Positions 32,169-39,410 of a stretch of 64,000 bases of DNA are shown here, one piece after another; position 1 is the stretch's first letter, and the number at the start of each line of letters is the position of its first letter. Under the pieces are notes generated by a model that did not search any database, was not told the DNA's origin, and saw only the letters and a program-made list of their open reading frames with translations. The stretch is from Massilia sp. Bi118. GTDB taxonomy: Bacteria > Pseudomonadota > Gammaproteobacteria > Burkholderiales > Burkholderiaceae_D. The stretch covers positions 248,001 through 312,000 of the forward strand of contig NZ_CAKKMV010000004.1 of NCBI RefSeq assembly GCF_918697865.1, read 5' to 3'. The position numbers were made by a program, and so were the translations under genes.

Positions 32169-32483
32169 ATGCAGATGCAAGCTAAAGCGACCATTCGTGG
32201 CGCGAAGAAGTTCAAAGGCCAGATGGATGACGGTAAGCAGATCGACAGCGGCAAGCTGTTCGTCGAGGTGATCCTCAAGGAGAGCGACAACGCCTTCGGT
32301 ATGTGCACTGAGCCGATGAAGTGCAAGGACTCCACCGTGGTCGACAGCATCAAGCATCTGACCTTCCCGTTCATCGCGGAACTCGATATCGAGATGGTCA
32401 GCGGCTCCAAGGGCATGGAACAGACGGTTCTGGCCGTGAAGCCTGTCCAGGCTATTCGCGAGCAGGCGCCCGCCAAGGGCTGA
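32169..32483 (+). CDS. Phage ssDNA-binding protein (gene V type)
   Basis: A 104-residue protein directly after the replication gene, the place of gene V in filamentous phages. It starts MQMQAKATIRGAKKFKGQMD and shows alternating strands (KLFVEVILKE, LTFPFIAELDIEMV) like a small OB-fold. Gene V protein coats viral single strands before assembly. Assigned by size, position and strand pattern. Confidence 0.65.
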   Translation: MQMQAKATIRGAKKFKGQMDDGKQIDSGKLFVEVILKESDNAFGMCTEPMKCKDSTVVDSIKHLTFPFIAELDIEMVSGSKGMEQTVLAVKPVQAIREQAPAKG

Positions 32484-32485
32484 TC

Positions 32486-32794
32486 ATGCCTTACTGCTTC
32501 ATGGCCGTGAATGGTGGTCCGAGCATGCCTATGGCTCGGTCGGACACCGTGTCTAGTACCGATCCGGCTACGGGCCTTGTCACCACGGTTCCTCGGACCG
32601 ACTTCACGTCTTGCGATTACGTGATCTGGAGCGGTGCTGATTACGTGACCACGGTCGTGAAGTACAACCAGGTGATGGCAGAGCCGTTCGATCCTGCGGT
32701 GGCAGGTGAGTATTTTGTCTTCGCTTTTGCATCTACTGTCGGTCTCTGGTGGGTCGCTCATAGCGTCGGCAAGGTCGTCGGGATGCTTCGTTAA
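32486..32794 (+). CDS. pVII-like minor coat or phage membrane protein
   Basis: A 102-residue protein with a Cys-containing N-terminal part and one C-terminal membrane helix (YFVFAFASTVGLWWVAHSVGKV) preceded by FDPAVAGE. C-terminal segments of this type occur in small virion proteins that cap filamentous phages. Its ATG follows the ssDNA-binding gene stop by two bases. Confidence 0.55.
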   Translation: MPYCFMAVNGGPSMPMARSDTVSSTDPATGLVTTVPRTDFTSCDYVIWSGADYVTTVVKYNQVMAEPFDPAVAGEYFVFAFASTVGLWWVAHSVGKVVGMLR

Positions 32795-32848
32795 ATTTTT
32801 TGTTGTACCACGCTGGGGGGTGTCCCAGTTTCCATAAATAGGTGATGT

Positions 32849-33064
32849 ATGAATCTGAAGAAAATTGCTCGTCGTACCGGCGTCGCATTCCTGGCTATCT
32901 CGGCTGCTGCTCAAGCTTCGGCTGCTGGCACGCTGGCCGATCTGACCACCGGCGTTTCGTTCGCTGACGTCGCAACCGCAGTCATCGCAGTCGCTGGCAC
33001 GCTGATCGCGCTGAACGTGACCGTCAAGGGCGCGAAACAGGTGATCCACTTCATCGGGAAGTAA
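32849..33064 (+). CDS. Major coat protein (pVIII type)
   Basis: A 71-residue precursor with a signal peptide (MNLKKIARRTGVAFLAISAA, cleavage after ASA). The mature protein of about 45 residues has an acidic amphipathic start (GTLADLTTGVSFADV), one membrane helix (ATAVIAVAGTLIALNVTV) and a basic DNA-facing tail (KGAKQVIHFIGK), the classic pVIII layout. A strong terminator follows. Confidence 0.88.
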   Translation: MNLKKIARRTGVAFLAISAAAQASAAGTLADLTTGVSFADVATAVIAVAGTLIALNVTVKGAKQVIHFIGK

Positions 33065-33084
33065 TCGCGCGATGCGTGGGCAGG

Positions 33085-33114
33085 AAAGGGGGCTGAGGCT
33101 CCCTTTTCTTTTTT
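33085..33114 (+). terminator. Intrinsic terminator after the major coat gene
   Basis: AAAGGG...CCCTTT stem with internal G-C pairs followed by TTTCTTTTTT. A terminator right after gene VIII is typical of filamentous phages and separates the highly expressed coat gene from the gene III block. Confidence 0.85.
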
Positions 33115-33123
33115 GGAGGTCTT

Positions 33124-33210
33124 ATGTCCGTTCAATGGTGGTATTTCGCTTTTTTCTGCTGGGGTGTCCTATGCGCCAATATCGTTACCCGGGCTTTGTC
33201 TCGGTCTTAG
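33124..33210 (+). CDS. pIX-like minor coat protein, 28 residues
   Basis: A 28-codon frame with GGAGGT three bases before the ATG, the best ribosome site of the area. The product begins MSVQWWYFAFF and ends VTRALSRS: a single membrane helix with a basic tail. M13 pIX (32 residues, MSVLVYSFASF at the start) shows the same opening and layout. The frame overlaps the start of the pIII-like gene at 33171 by 40 bases in another frame, so the two are probably translationally coupled. Short frames are easily missed. Confidence 0.65.
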   Translation: MSVQWWYFAFFCWGVLCANIVTRALSRS

Positions 33211-34565
33211 GTCTTTCCTGGGCGCTGATGTTTGCGCCAATTATCGAGGCTCGCGCTCAGGCGGCTGCGGTTGTCGCTCCGCTGAATCGGGCTATCTCGG
33301 CTATCGTCCTGGCTAAGCTTGCGGCCTGGGGGATATCTGCCGCTGATCCTCGGGCCGCGGCGACGATTCGAGGCATTCAGATAGGTTTGAATGTTCTCGC
33401 AACGGGTAGCGTTGCCGCGGGCGCTGCTATTTCTTGGCCTGCGTTGTTGGCTGCTGCGGGCATTGGTGCTGTCGCTGGCGGTGTCATTTACCTGGCGAAG
33501 AATTCTGATTTCAAGTGGACTTTTAACGCCGATGGCTCCCTGGTCGCTAGTGGCACGATTCCTACCAGCGTAAACACTTTCCCTGGTGCGGCTCTTGTGA
33601 AGGGCGGCGGCTTTTGTTCTGTGCCGTATTTCCAGAGGGATTCGTCTGGCAGTGGCAGCTATTACAACGTCTATTTCAGCAGTCCCGAGTCTTGCGCGCT
33701 CGGGTGGTTTGACTCAAATTACCCTACGGCTGGCTGTGCGCTGAACTATGTGGTCGTGAGTTCTTCCAATGTCATACAGGTCAGCTACAAGGGCTGTAAT
33801 GTCGGTCCGGTGAATCTGACATGGAATTCGTCGGGCTCGCCTTATGCGTCTGCGAATGGCACGTACGATACTCGTCCTCCGCCTCCTCCAACGGACATTC
33901 CTCCGGTTACTTACGCGTCGGCGGACGCTGCTTCGAAGTCGGTTCCTGCTGGCGTGGCTGGTGCCTTGGCTTCCGGTACGCTGGCGGCCGCAGTGAATGC
34001 CGCTTGGAAGTCGGCCGCTCCTGCCAATGATACTGGTGGTATTCCCTGGGCCGCGTCCGACCCGGTGAGTGTTTCTGACGTCGATTCGTGGTCGGGGTCT
34101 AGTGGGGCTAGTGTTCCTACGGTCGGCGATTTCACTGGTAGTGCTGGGTCATCGGGTTCGGTGTCGTTGGGCGGCGCCGGATCTGGTACTGGCACGGGCA
34201 CTGGAACTGGTACTGGAACCGGCACGGGGACCGGCACCGATACTGGCACTGAAGCTCCGACGACACCGGGCACGGGTACCGAGATCAACTGGGGTCCGAA
34301 TCCTAACGTTGGCGCGCCGCCTCTTGAAGCTACGCCGTCGAAGGAGAGCATCCTTGATCCGATGTTCAATTTGATGCCTGAGCTTAAGTCGTTTGCGGTT
34401 CCGTCGCATCAGGCGGAGTGTCCAGTCGGTGTGTTTGCGTTGTATGGCAAGGAATATCGTCTCGACGCTCATTGCGGGTTGCTCGAGCAGAACCGAAGTG
34501 TGATCGCTGCGGCTATGGTGCTTGCGTTTACGTTGGCCGCTCTGTTCATTGTCCTGAGGGCTTAA
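33171..34565 (+). CDS. pIII-like adsorption protein
   Basis: A 464-residue virion protein with a signal peptide (MRQYRYPGFVSVLGLSWALM..., cleavage near ARA/QA). It has a large extracellular part with several Cys, a Pro-rich stretch (PPPPPTDIPP), a Gly/Thr linker of repeated GT units (about 337-360), a conserved Cys pair in the C-terminal domain (AECPVGVF, DAHCGLLE) and a terminal membrane helix (VIAAAMVLAFTLAALFIVL) with RA at the end. This order matches pIII/gp3 adsorption proteins. Confidence 0.8.
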   Translation: MRQYRYPGFVSVLGLSWALMFAPIIEARAQAAAVVAPLNRAISAIVLAKLAAWGISAADPRAAATIRGIQIGLNVLATGSVAAGAAISWPALLAAAGIGAVAGGVIYLAKNSDFKWTFNADGSLVASGTIPTSVNTFPGAALVKGGGFCSVPYFQRDSSGSGSYYNVYFSSPESCALGWFDSNYPTAGCALNYVVVSSSNVIQVSYKGCNVGPVNLTWNSSGSPYASANGTYDTRPPPPPTDIPPVTYASADAASKSVPAGVAGALASGTLAAAVNAAWKSAAPANDTGGIPWAASDPVSVSDVDSWSGSSGASVPTVGDFTGSAGSSGSVSLGGAGSGTGTGTGTGTGTGTGTGTDTGTEAPTTPGTGTEINWGPNPNVGAPPLEATPSKESILDPMFNLMPELKSFAVPSHQAECPVGVFALYGKEYRLDAHCGLLEQNRSVIAAAMVLAFTLAALFIVLRA

Positions 34566-34567
34566 GC

Positions 34568-34855
34568 ATGTACGGAATTCTGTTATCGGCTCTCTTTACG
34601 GCTCTTACCTGGTTCGTAAGGTCGATCCTAGTGAAGTTTGTTGTTTTCTTCGCGTTGTATTTCATCGGTGCGGAATTTATGTCTTACCTGGCTCCGAAGC
34701 TGCCGGGTTCGTCGTCGCTTAGTCAAGCCTTCGGCGCTATTCCTCCGGGCATCTGGTACTTCTTCGATCTCTTCAAGGTCGGCACTGGCGTTCAGCTTTG
34801 CCTGTCGGCCTACGTTACTCGGTTCGCGATTCGTCGTATGCCGGTGGTGGGGTAA
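34568..34855 (+). CDS. pVI-like minor coat protein (DUF2523)
   Basis: A 95-residue membrane protein with two to three helices (ILLSALFTALTWFVRSILV, FVVFFALYFIGAEF) between the pIII-like and zot genes, the place of gene VI. Many filamentous phages carry a DUF2523 protein here. It is released with pIII at the end of assembly in M13. Confidence 0.78.
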   Translation: MYGILLSALFTALTWFVRSILVKFVVFFALYFIGAEFMSYLAPKLPGSSSLSQAFGAIPPGIWYFFDLFKVGTGVQLCLSAYVTRFAIRRMPVVG

Positions 34856-34857
34856 GC

Positions 34858-35952
34858 ATGCCAATTAATGCTTTCGGTGGTGCGCCTGGTTCCGGCAAAA
34901 CGTACGGGGTGATGCAGCATGTGATCCTGCCTGCTGTGGCGAAGGGTCGCTTCATCATCACCAACATTGACGGTTTGGACTGTGAGGCGATCTATGAGCA
35001 TGTGGTGAAGGAGTTCTACGAGGGCAAGATCATCTGTGTAGGCCACATCCGGCACTGCGATCGGTCGGCGCCGGACAAGGTAACTTTTTTCCCTGGTGAG
35101 GATGCGCTCGATAAGGCGATGCCTGTGCCGGCGCCGGATGCTGGTGAGGTTTGCGGTGGCGACCTGGTTGTGGTGGATGAAGCGACTCGCTATTGGTCTA
35201 CCGGCGAAAAGGTGAAGAGGGAGCACGCGTATTTCTTCCGCGAGCATCGTCACTTTGCGAACGAGATGGGTCACACCTGCGACATGGTTGTAATCGATCC
35301 TGACTTGACGATGCTGGCCAGGGCGCTCAAGGGCAAGGTTGAGATGTCGAGCCTGACGCACAAGCCGAAGGAGATCGGCTTGGAGCGCTATGTCGTCAGG
35401 ATGTTTCGGGGCGTGAAGCTTACCGGGAAGCCGTATTCGACTCAGGGTCCGTATCCGTTTAAGCCGGAGGTCTATAGGCTCTATCGATCCTATGCGGTCG
35501 CGGGTGCAAAAGAGCAGGCGGTCGATAGTCGCCAGTCCCTGCGGGGCAAGATCATTGCGAAGTTCGTTGCCACCCTCGTTTTCTTTCTTGTTTGTGTTCT
35601 GGTCCTGGTGTTTGTGATCCGGCATAAGGTGAACAAGCTTGAGGAGGCGAACGGGAAGCCCTCAGACGCTTCGCAGCCTGCGGTTGGCACGAAGCCTCCT
35701 GGTGCGGCTCCGGTCGCCTCTGGAGGCCTTCCTGCTGCTCCTGTGGGGCGTTCCGCTGTGTCGGATCGGCTTAAGGTGGTTGGTGAGGTCGTGATACGCG
35801 GTGAGCGCTGGGTCGTTGTTAGTGATGGGTCGGCAATTCGCCTCGAAAATCGTGCTGCCTTCGTCGGCTCTGGTGTCCAGGTTGTCGGTGTTCTTGAGGG
35901 TGAGCGGGTTTCGGCGTGGTCCGGCGCGCGGCCAGTTGGGGGAGGGAAGTGA
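34858..35952 (+). CDS. zot: Zonular occludens toxin-like assembly ATPase (pI type)
   Basis: A 364-residue Zot/pI protein: N-terminal Walker A GGAPGSGKT (7-15), Walker B DLVVVDEATRYW, FFREHRHFANEMGH with the usual Arg/His residues, and a transmembrane helix near residues 240-262 (IAKFVATLVFFLVCVLVLVFV). A Pro/Ala-rich linker and a small periplasmic domain (VVGEVVIRGERWVVVSDG) follow. It powers virion extrusion at the inner membrane together with the secretin. Its stop overlaps the secretin ATG. Confidence 0.9.
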   Translation: MPINAFGGAPGSGKTYGVMQHVILPAVAKGRFIITNIDGLDCEAIYEHVVKEFYEGKIICVGHIRHCDRSAPDKVTFFPGEDALDKAMPVPAPDAGEVCGGDLVVVDEATRYWSTGEKVKREHAYFFREHRHFANEMGHTCDMVVIDPDLTMLARALKGKVEMSSLTHKPKEIGLERYVVRMFRGVKLTGKPYSTQGPYPFKPEVYRLYRSYAVAGAKEQAVDSRQSLRGKIIAKFVATLVFFLVCVLVLVFVIRHKVNKLEEANGKPSDASQPAVGTKPPGAAPVASGGLPAAPVGRSAVSDRLKVVGEVVIRGERWVVVSDGSAIRLENRAAFVGSGVQVVGVLEGERVSAWSGARPVGGGK

Positions 35953-37253
35953 TGAGGAATCTGTTTGCCTGGGGCGTTGGGCTGTTGATCGGTTGCAGTG
36001 TCGTTTGTTGCAGTCAGGCCGCTGAGAAGGATTCGGGTTTCGACTTGTCGATGGTGACGGTTGGCCAGGCCGTGTCGCTCTACTACAAGGAGGTATACAT
36101 CCGGCCGTATGTGGTCTGTAACGATGTGCTTCAGGATGGGCGGATGGTCTCGGTTCGCGCTGGCGGTCGCGTGCTCGATGGGCCTGGTATTCAGGCGGTG
36201 TTGTCGGCAAACGGGTATGAGGCCGTCGAGAAGCAGGGCGTCATGGTTGTGTGCAAGCGTTCCGAGGCGGCGGCGGTTCGGGATCTCGGTGAGCCATTGC
36301 TGTATCGGGTTAGGCATCGCGATCCCGGCTACCTGGTGGATCTGCTGCAGCCGCTCGTCGTCGGGACGTTTGCGAATAGAAGGACCGCTGTTGCGATGGG
36401 CGTTGGTGGTCAGGCGGTAGGTACGGCTGCTGTTGGTGCGCAACCTGGTCAGGTTGTGGTCGGCGCTCCTGGTGGTGGTCCGCAAGCTTCCGCAGGGGTC
36501 GGGTCCGTGATGAATTCGGCGGTTGGTGATGACTTCATCGTTTTTTCTGGCGCACCTGGTGAAGTCCGTAAGGTTAAGTCTTTGCTTGAGCAGCTGGATA
36601 CGCCTGTCGGTGAGGTGCTGGTGAAGGCGTACATGTACGAGGTAGGCAAATCCGCTTCGGATGCCTCGGCGCTCCAACTGGTGGCTGGCGTGCTTGGTGG
36701 GCGGTTGAATCTTTCGGTTGGCGCGGACCCGGTGTCGAACCTTGTGCGCATCCGCGCTGGCTCCGTGGACCTGGTTGCTTCGGCGCTCGCTTCGGATTCG
36801 AGGTTCAAGGTTGTTAGCGCTCCTTTTGTGCGCCTCCGGTCGGGTAAGACGGCGCGCTTTGTTTCTGGTGGCCAGCAGTCGATCCTAGGTGCGATCCTCA
36901 CCAACAACAACGGCTCGACCCAGCAGAGTTTCGAGCGCGTCGATTCCGGCACAATCCTTGAGGTGTCGCCAGTCGTCCGGGGTGAGACGGTCGACGTTGA
37001 CCTTTTTCAGCAGGTCAGCAACTTTGTCGCGGCACCTGGTGCATCGGCTGGCCAGCCGCCGATCCTCAACAAGCGGGAGTTGCGCACGTCGCTTTCGATG
37101 GTCGATGGTGAGGTCGTTGTGCTGGCCGGGCTGAACGACTCGAAGGACGAGGGTGGCTCGACCGGGCTGCGCTTCTTGCCTTTCAACCTGGGCAAGTCGT
37201 CCAGCTCGAGCTCGAGCGAGCTTGTCTTGGTGTTGGAGATGAAGCGGCTATAG
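35952..37253 (+). CDS. Phage-encoded secretin (pIV/GspD type)
   Basis: A 433-residue outer-membrane secretin: signal peptide (MRNLFAWGVGLLIGCSVVCC, cleavage near SQA), an N-terminal N0-like domain (VTVGQAVSLYYKEV), an N3-like domain (PLLYRVRHRDPGYLVDLLQP), a Gly-rich segment and the C-terminal secretin core (VSAPFVRLRSGKTARFVSGGQQ, TNNNGSTQQSFERVDSGTIL, KRELRTSLSMVDGEVVVLAGL). It forms the exit channel for the phage. GGAGGGAAG lies just upstream of the ATG. Confidence 0.9.
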   Translation: MRNLFAWGVGLLIGCSVVCCSQAAEKDSGFDLSMVTVGQAVSLYYKEVYIRPYVVCNDVLQDGRMVSVRAGGRVLDGPGIQAVLSANGYEAVEKQGVMVVCKRSEAAAVRDLGEPLLYRVRHRDPGYLVDLLQPLVVGTFANRRTAVAMGVGGQAVGTAAVGAQPGQVVVGAPGGGPQASAGVGSVMNSAVGDDFIVFSGAPGEVRKVKSLLEQLDTPVGEVLVKAYMYEVGKSASDASALQLVAGVLGGRLNLSVGADPVSNLVRIRAGSVDLVASALASDSRFKVVSAPFVRLRSGKTARFVSGGQQSILGAILTNNNGSTQQSFERVDSGTILEVSPVVRGETVDVDLFQQVSNFVAAPGASAGQPPILNKRELRTSLSMVDGEVVVLAGLNDSKDEGGSTGLRFLPFNLGKSSSSSSSELVLVLEMKRL

Positions 37254-37281
37254 TTCTGCCGATCGGTGATCGACAAAATTT

Positions 37282-37345
37282 AATTCGACCTGGTAGATCT
37301 GATTTTCGTGCCGGCCGGCGAAATCTGGCTCTACCAGGTCGAATT
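37282..37345. other. Long perfect hairpin, candidate packaging signal or origin
   Basis: Arms AATTCGACCTGGTAGA (37282-37297) and TCTACCAGGTCGAATT (37330-37345) are exact inverses, with an inner pairing GATTT/AAATC around a GC-rich tip. It lies 28 bases after the secretin stop in the prophage intergenic region. M13 keeps its packaging hairpin and origins in the gap after gene IV. Confidence 0.7.
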
Positions 37346-37353
37346 TTATTTGG

Positions 37354-37404
37354 CGTGACGTATCACGATAAGTGCCGGGGGTATGGGGCCGGTTAGGGCC
37401 CCAT
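37354..37404. other. Two further stem-loops of the prophage intergenic region
   Basis: CGTGA-CGTA-TCACG at 37354-37367, and ATGGGGCC / GGCCCCAT with loop GGTTAG at 37383-37404. Together with the long hairpin they make a compact structured block, as in inovirus intergenic regions. Confidence 0.6.
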
Positions 37405-37515
37405 GTAGACATGCTGAGCCTGCGTCGACGGGTCGTTCGAATGCGGCCGCTTCAGTTTGCCGATTCGCAGCAGTGCACGCGCCATGCCAAACCGCCTTTC
37501 GCTAGAATTGCCGGA

Positions 37516-37788
37516 ATGCAATTACAACTGTTCCCGTTCGATCAGCTTGGCCCGCAAGAGAGGTCACACATCTACGGCGAAATTCGTCGGCAATATTGGC
37601 ACATCAGGAACCTGCGAACTGGACGCTTCGGTCAGGCCAGGTTGCGCAAACACTATCGGATGGTTGAGGGGCAAAAAAAACGCCTGCTCATGGCAGGCGT
37701 CTCAAAGCGTGAAATTCTCGACTTACTAGCTTGCTGTCGGTCGCAGTGCAGCCGCCATAAACATCCGTTCAAAAGGGCTCTTACCTAA
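37516..37788 (+). CDS. Small basic protein at the prophage/transposon junction
   Basis: A 90-residue basic protein starting MQLQLFPFDQLGPQERSHI, with RRQYWHIRNLRTGRFGQ and a Cys pair LLACCRSQC near the end, perhaps nucleic-acid binding. The ATG at 37516 starts the non-random sequence. Its TAA lies within the first TnsB-type repeat of the neighbouring transposon, so its true C-terminus may have been replaced. An intrinsic terminator of the opposite strand is embedded in it. Function unknown. Confidence 0.5.
   Translation: MQLQLFPFDQLGPQERSHIYGEIRRQYWHIRNLRTGRFGQARLRKHYRMVEGQKKRLLMAGVSKREILDLLACCRSQCSRHKHPFKRALT
37673..37700 (-). terminator. Intrinsic terminator reading leftward
   Basis: On the minus strand: stem ACGCCTGC / GCAGGCGT, 5-base loop, then eight T. 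It is a textbook terminator but lies inside a rightward frame; it could block minus-strand transcription from the transposon into the prophage. Confidence 0.65.
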
Positions 37789-37948
37789 AAGCTTTGACAT
37801 TCCGCTCACCTAAGTCTTTGAATCTCTGAGGCTTATAAGAAGATGTCATAGCTTTTGGGTGCATTGGGCTCAAGGCGAATTAGCGTGTTTTACCTAAATG
37901 GGGTGACACGTTTAGTGTACTCGTGACTCGTACCTAAATACGTTGACG
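37782..37948. repeat. Four TnsB-type direct repeats, left end of the Tn7-like element
   Basis: TACCTAAAAGCTTTGACA (37782-37799), CACCTAAGTCTTTGAATC (37807-37824), TACCTAAATGGGGTGACA (37891-37908) and TACCTAAATACGTTGACG (37931-37948). Consensus TACCTAAA-N4-TTGAC, same orientation, irregular spacing. Arrays of about 20-bp transposase sites beside a tnsABC operon mark a transposon end. The exact tip (usually TGT) and target duplication were not identified. Confidence 0.7.
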
Positions 37949-38184
37949 CCGCAATGGCGATCACAGCGCGACGCTCGTCGTCTAAACATTCGCCTGGTTG
38001 ATGCTATAAACGGCATGAGAACGTCCGTATCGGGCTGAGCTAATGCAACGTTGCGACGGTCGGACGCTGGACCGTGGGGCTTAGACGTTTTACTTGCGTC
38101 GCGCATTAAAGCGTTGTATATGTTTCATTAGGCTTATTTTCAAATAAGTCATTTTCCCTTGTGTCCGGTTACAGAGTTCGCTAC
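37949..38184. promoter_or_regulatory. Leader region of the transposon regulator gene
   Basis: No gene is seen. A perfect-arm palindrome CTTATT-TTCA-AATAAG at 38133-38148 lies 36 bases before the regulator ATG and next to a TATA-rich stretch (38114-38121). It is a plausible autoregulatory operator. Confidence 0.45.
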
Positions 38185-38550
38185 ATGCCCGAACGTCATG
38201 ACGGCTTTGGCCGTGAACTTTACGACATGCGATGCGCGAAAGGCGTCACGCAATTGGGAATTGCAGCTCGGGCCAACTTGGGCCGCGGCTACTACTCGCA
38301 ACTGGAGAATTCGAAAAAGGGGCCGCCGTCTGCCGCTGTTTTGCTGCGAATTGTGCAGGCTCTAGAGTTGAACGACCTGGACGCGCAGCGGCTGTTGGCT
38401 GCAGCCGTCGCTGAAAGATGTGCTGCCGCGTGTGAAAGTACGTGGGCGTGCGCACCGATTGCGTTGCTCGTCAAAAATTTGATTCAATCCGCATCACATA
38501 TTACACAGGCAAAAGCGGCACGTATCGAAGCCATCCTCAAGGAGGACTGA
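38185..38550 (+). CDS. XRE-family regulator of the Tn7-like element
   Basis: A 121-residue protein with an N-terminal helix-turn-helix (about 8-65: ELYDMRCAKGVTQLGIAARANLGRGYYSQLE). The ATG at 38185 (MPERHDG) was chosen over the GTG at 38161; neither has a strong ribosome site. Located between the transposon end repeats and the tns genes, it may control transposase expression. Confidence 0.72.
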   Translation: MPERHDGFGRELYDMRCAKGVTQLGIAARANLGRGYYSQLENSKKGPPSAAVLLRIVQALELNDLDAQRLLAAAVAERCAAACESTWACAPIALLVKNLIQSASHITQAKAARIEAILKED

Positions 38551-38711
38551 TCATGTAAAAAAGCGACGAACCCCAATAACTGAGATCCGCCGCTTTCGGC
38601 CAAAGAAAAATATCTTCGAACCTGGACACTTCAAAGATATCGCTCTCCGACCGGACGGTCAACCTTTGTTTCCAAAAAAGCTGCATCCGTCTAGTAACGG
38701 AGGGTAGAGCA
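38551..38711. other. Gap before tnsA-like gene
   Basis: These 161 bases contain no supported gene. A GGAGGG ribosome site at 38699-38704 belongs to the next gene. Confidence 0.5.
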
Positions 38712-39410
38712 ATGCTACGAGGCATCTCTTCCGCAACCCACGCGTGTGGGACGGGGCAAAGTACAGTCGCGCCACTCACGGCAATTCGAAAGCGCGCACA
38801 GAAGGTATCGAATCTCTGGATCTTCGATTCTCCGAAGAACAACCGGCGCCTGACGGTTTCGGGTGATGTCGCGTTCCTCCACTTGGTGTTACTTGAGAGC
38901 GATTGCGACGTTTTGGGATACGATCTCATCGATGATCCCTTCCGGATTACATCGAACTCGCAACACGGCTATGTGCGGCTGCGGCTGAAGGACGGCAGTC
39001 AGGCTTGGCTCACCTTTGGCAGGCAACGCACTCGAGACAGCGCCAGCGACGACCCAGCTTCTCGGGATAGCACGCTGCAGGTAAAAGCGAATGATGCTGG
39101 AGCCACGCTGATTCACCGCACTGATCTCGATCTGGCTGGTAGGGAAGTTTTCATCGACAACTGGCTGATGCTGTGTGCGGTTATGACGCGCGCGCGGCTG
39201 CATCCCTGCCACGTTGAAACTGAGCGCTTCTTGTCGTGCTTTGCACGACAAGACGCGCCAACAGTTTCGAGCATGTTGGCAATACCCGAGGTTGACCCTG
39301 GTGTCATGCTCGCTGTCATTGCCAAAGCGCTGCAGAGCGGGCGATACGGTGCTGACCTGGATAGAAGGCTGTTTGGGACGAGCACGCAGATTAGACGGGT
39401 GGCGCAATGA
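38712..39410 (+). CDS. tnsA: TnsA-like endonuclease subunit, divergent
   Basis: A 232-residue protein in the tnsA position, overlapping the tnsB gene by ATGA. Glu62 in LVLLESDCDV and the QVK at residues 123-125 fall where Tn7 TnsA has its catalytic Glu63 and Gln130-x-Lys132, but the usual PDF strand with the catalytic Asp is not clear; D109 is a candidate. The C-terminal segment ALQSGRYGADLDRRLFG resembles TnsA ends. TnsA cuts the 5' ends so that the element moves by cut-and-paste; whether this one is active is open. Confidence 0.6.
   Translation: MLRGISSATHACGTGQSTVAPLTAIRKRAQKVSNLWIFDSPKNNRRLTVSGDVAFLHLVLLESDCDVLGYDLIDDPFRITSNSQHGYVRLRLKDGSQAWLTFGRQRTRDSASDDPASRDSTLQVKANDAGATLIHRTDLDLAGREVFIDNWLMLCAVMTRARLHPCHVETERFLSCFARQDAPTVSSMLAIPEVDPGVMLAVIAKALQSGRYGADLDRRLFGTSTQIRRVAQ

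Noticed and set aside
38101-38130. Second dif-like site at the right of the prophage
   Set aside because: It shares only TCGCGCATT and lacks the 11-6-11 spacing, so it is not a credible partner for the site at 30261.
37782-38160. CRISPR-like array
   Set aside because: The four repeats are only partly conserved, irregularly spaced and beside tns genes, which fits transposase binding sites. There are no cas genes.
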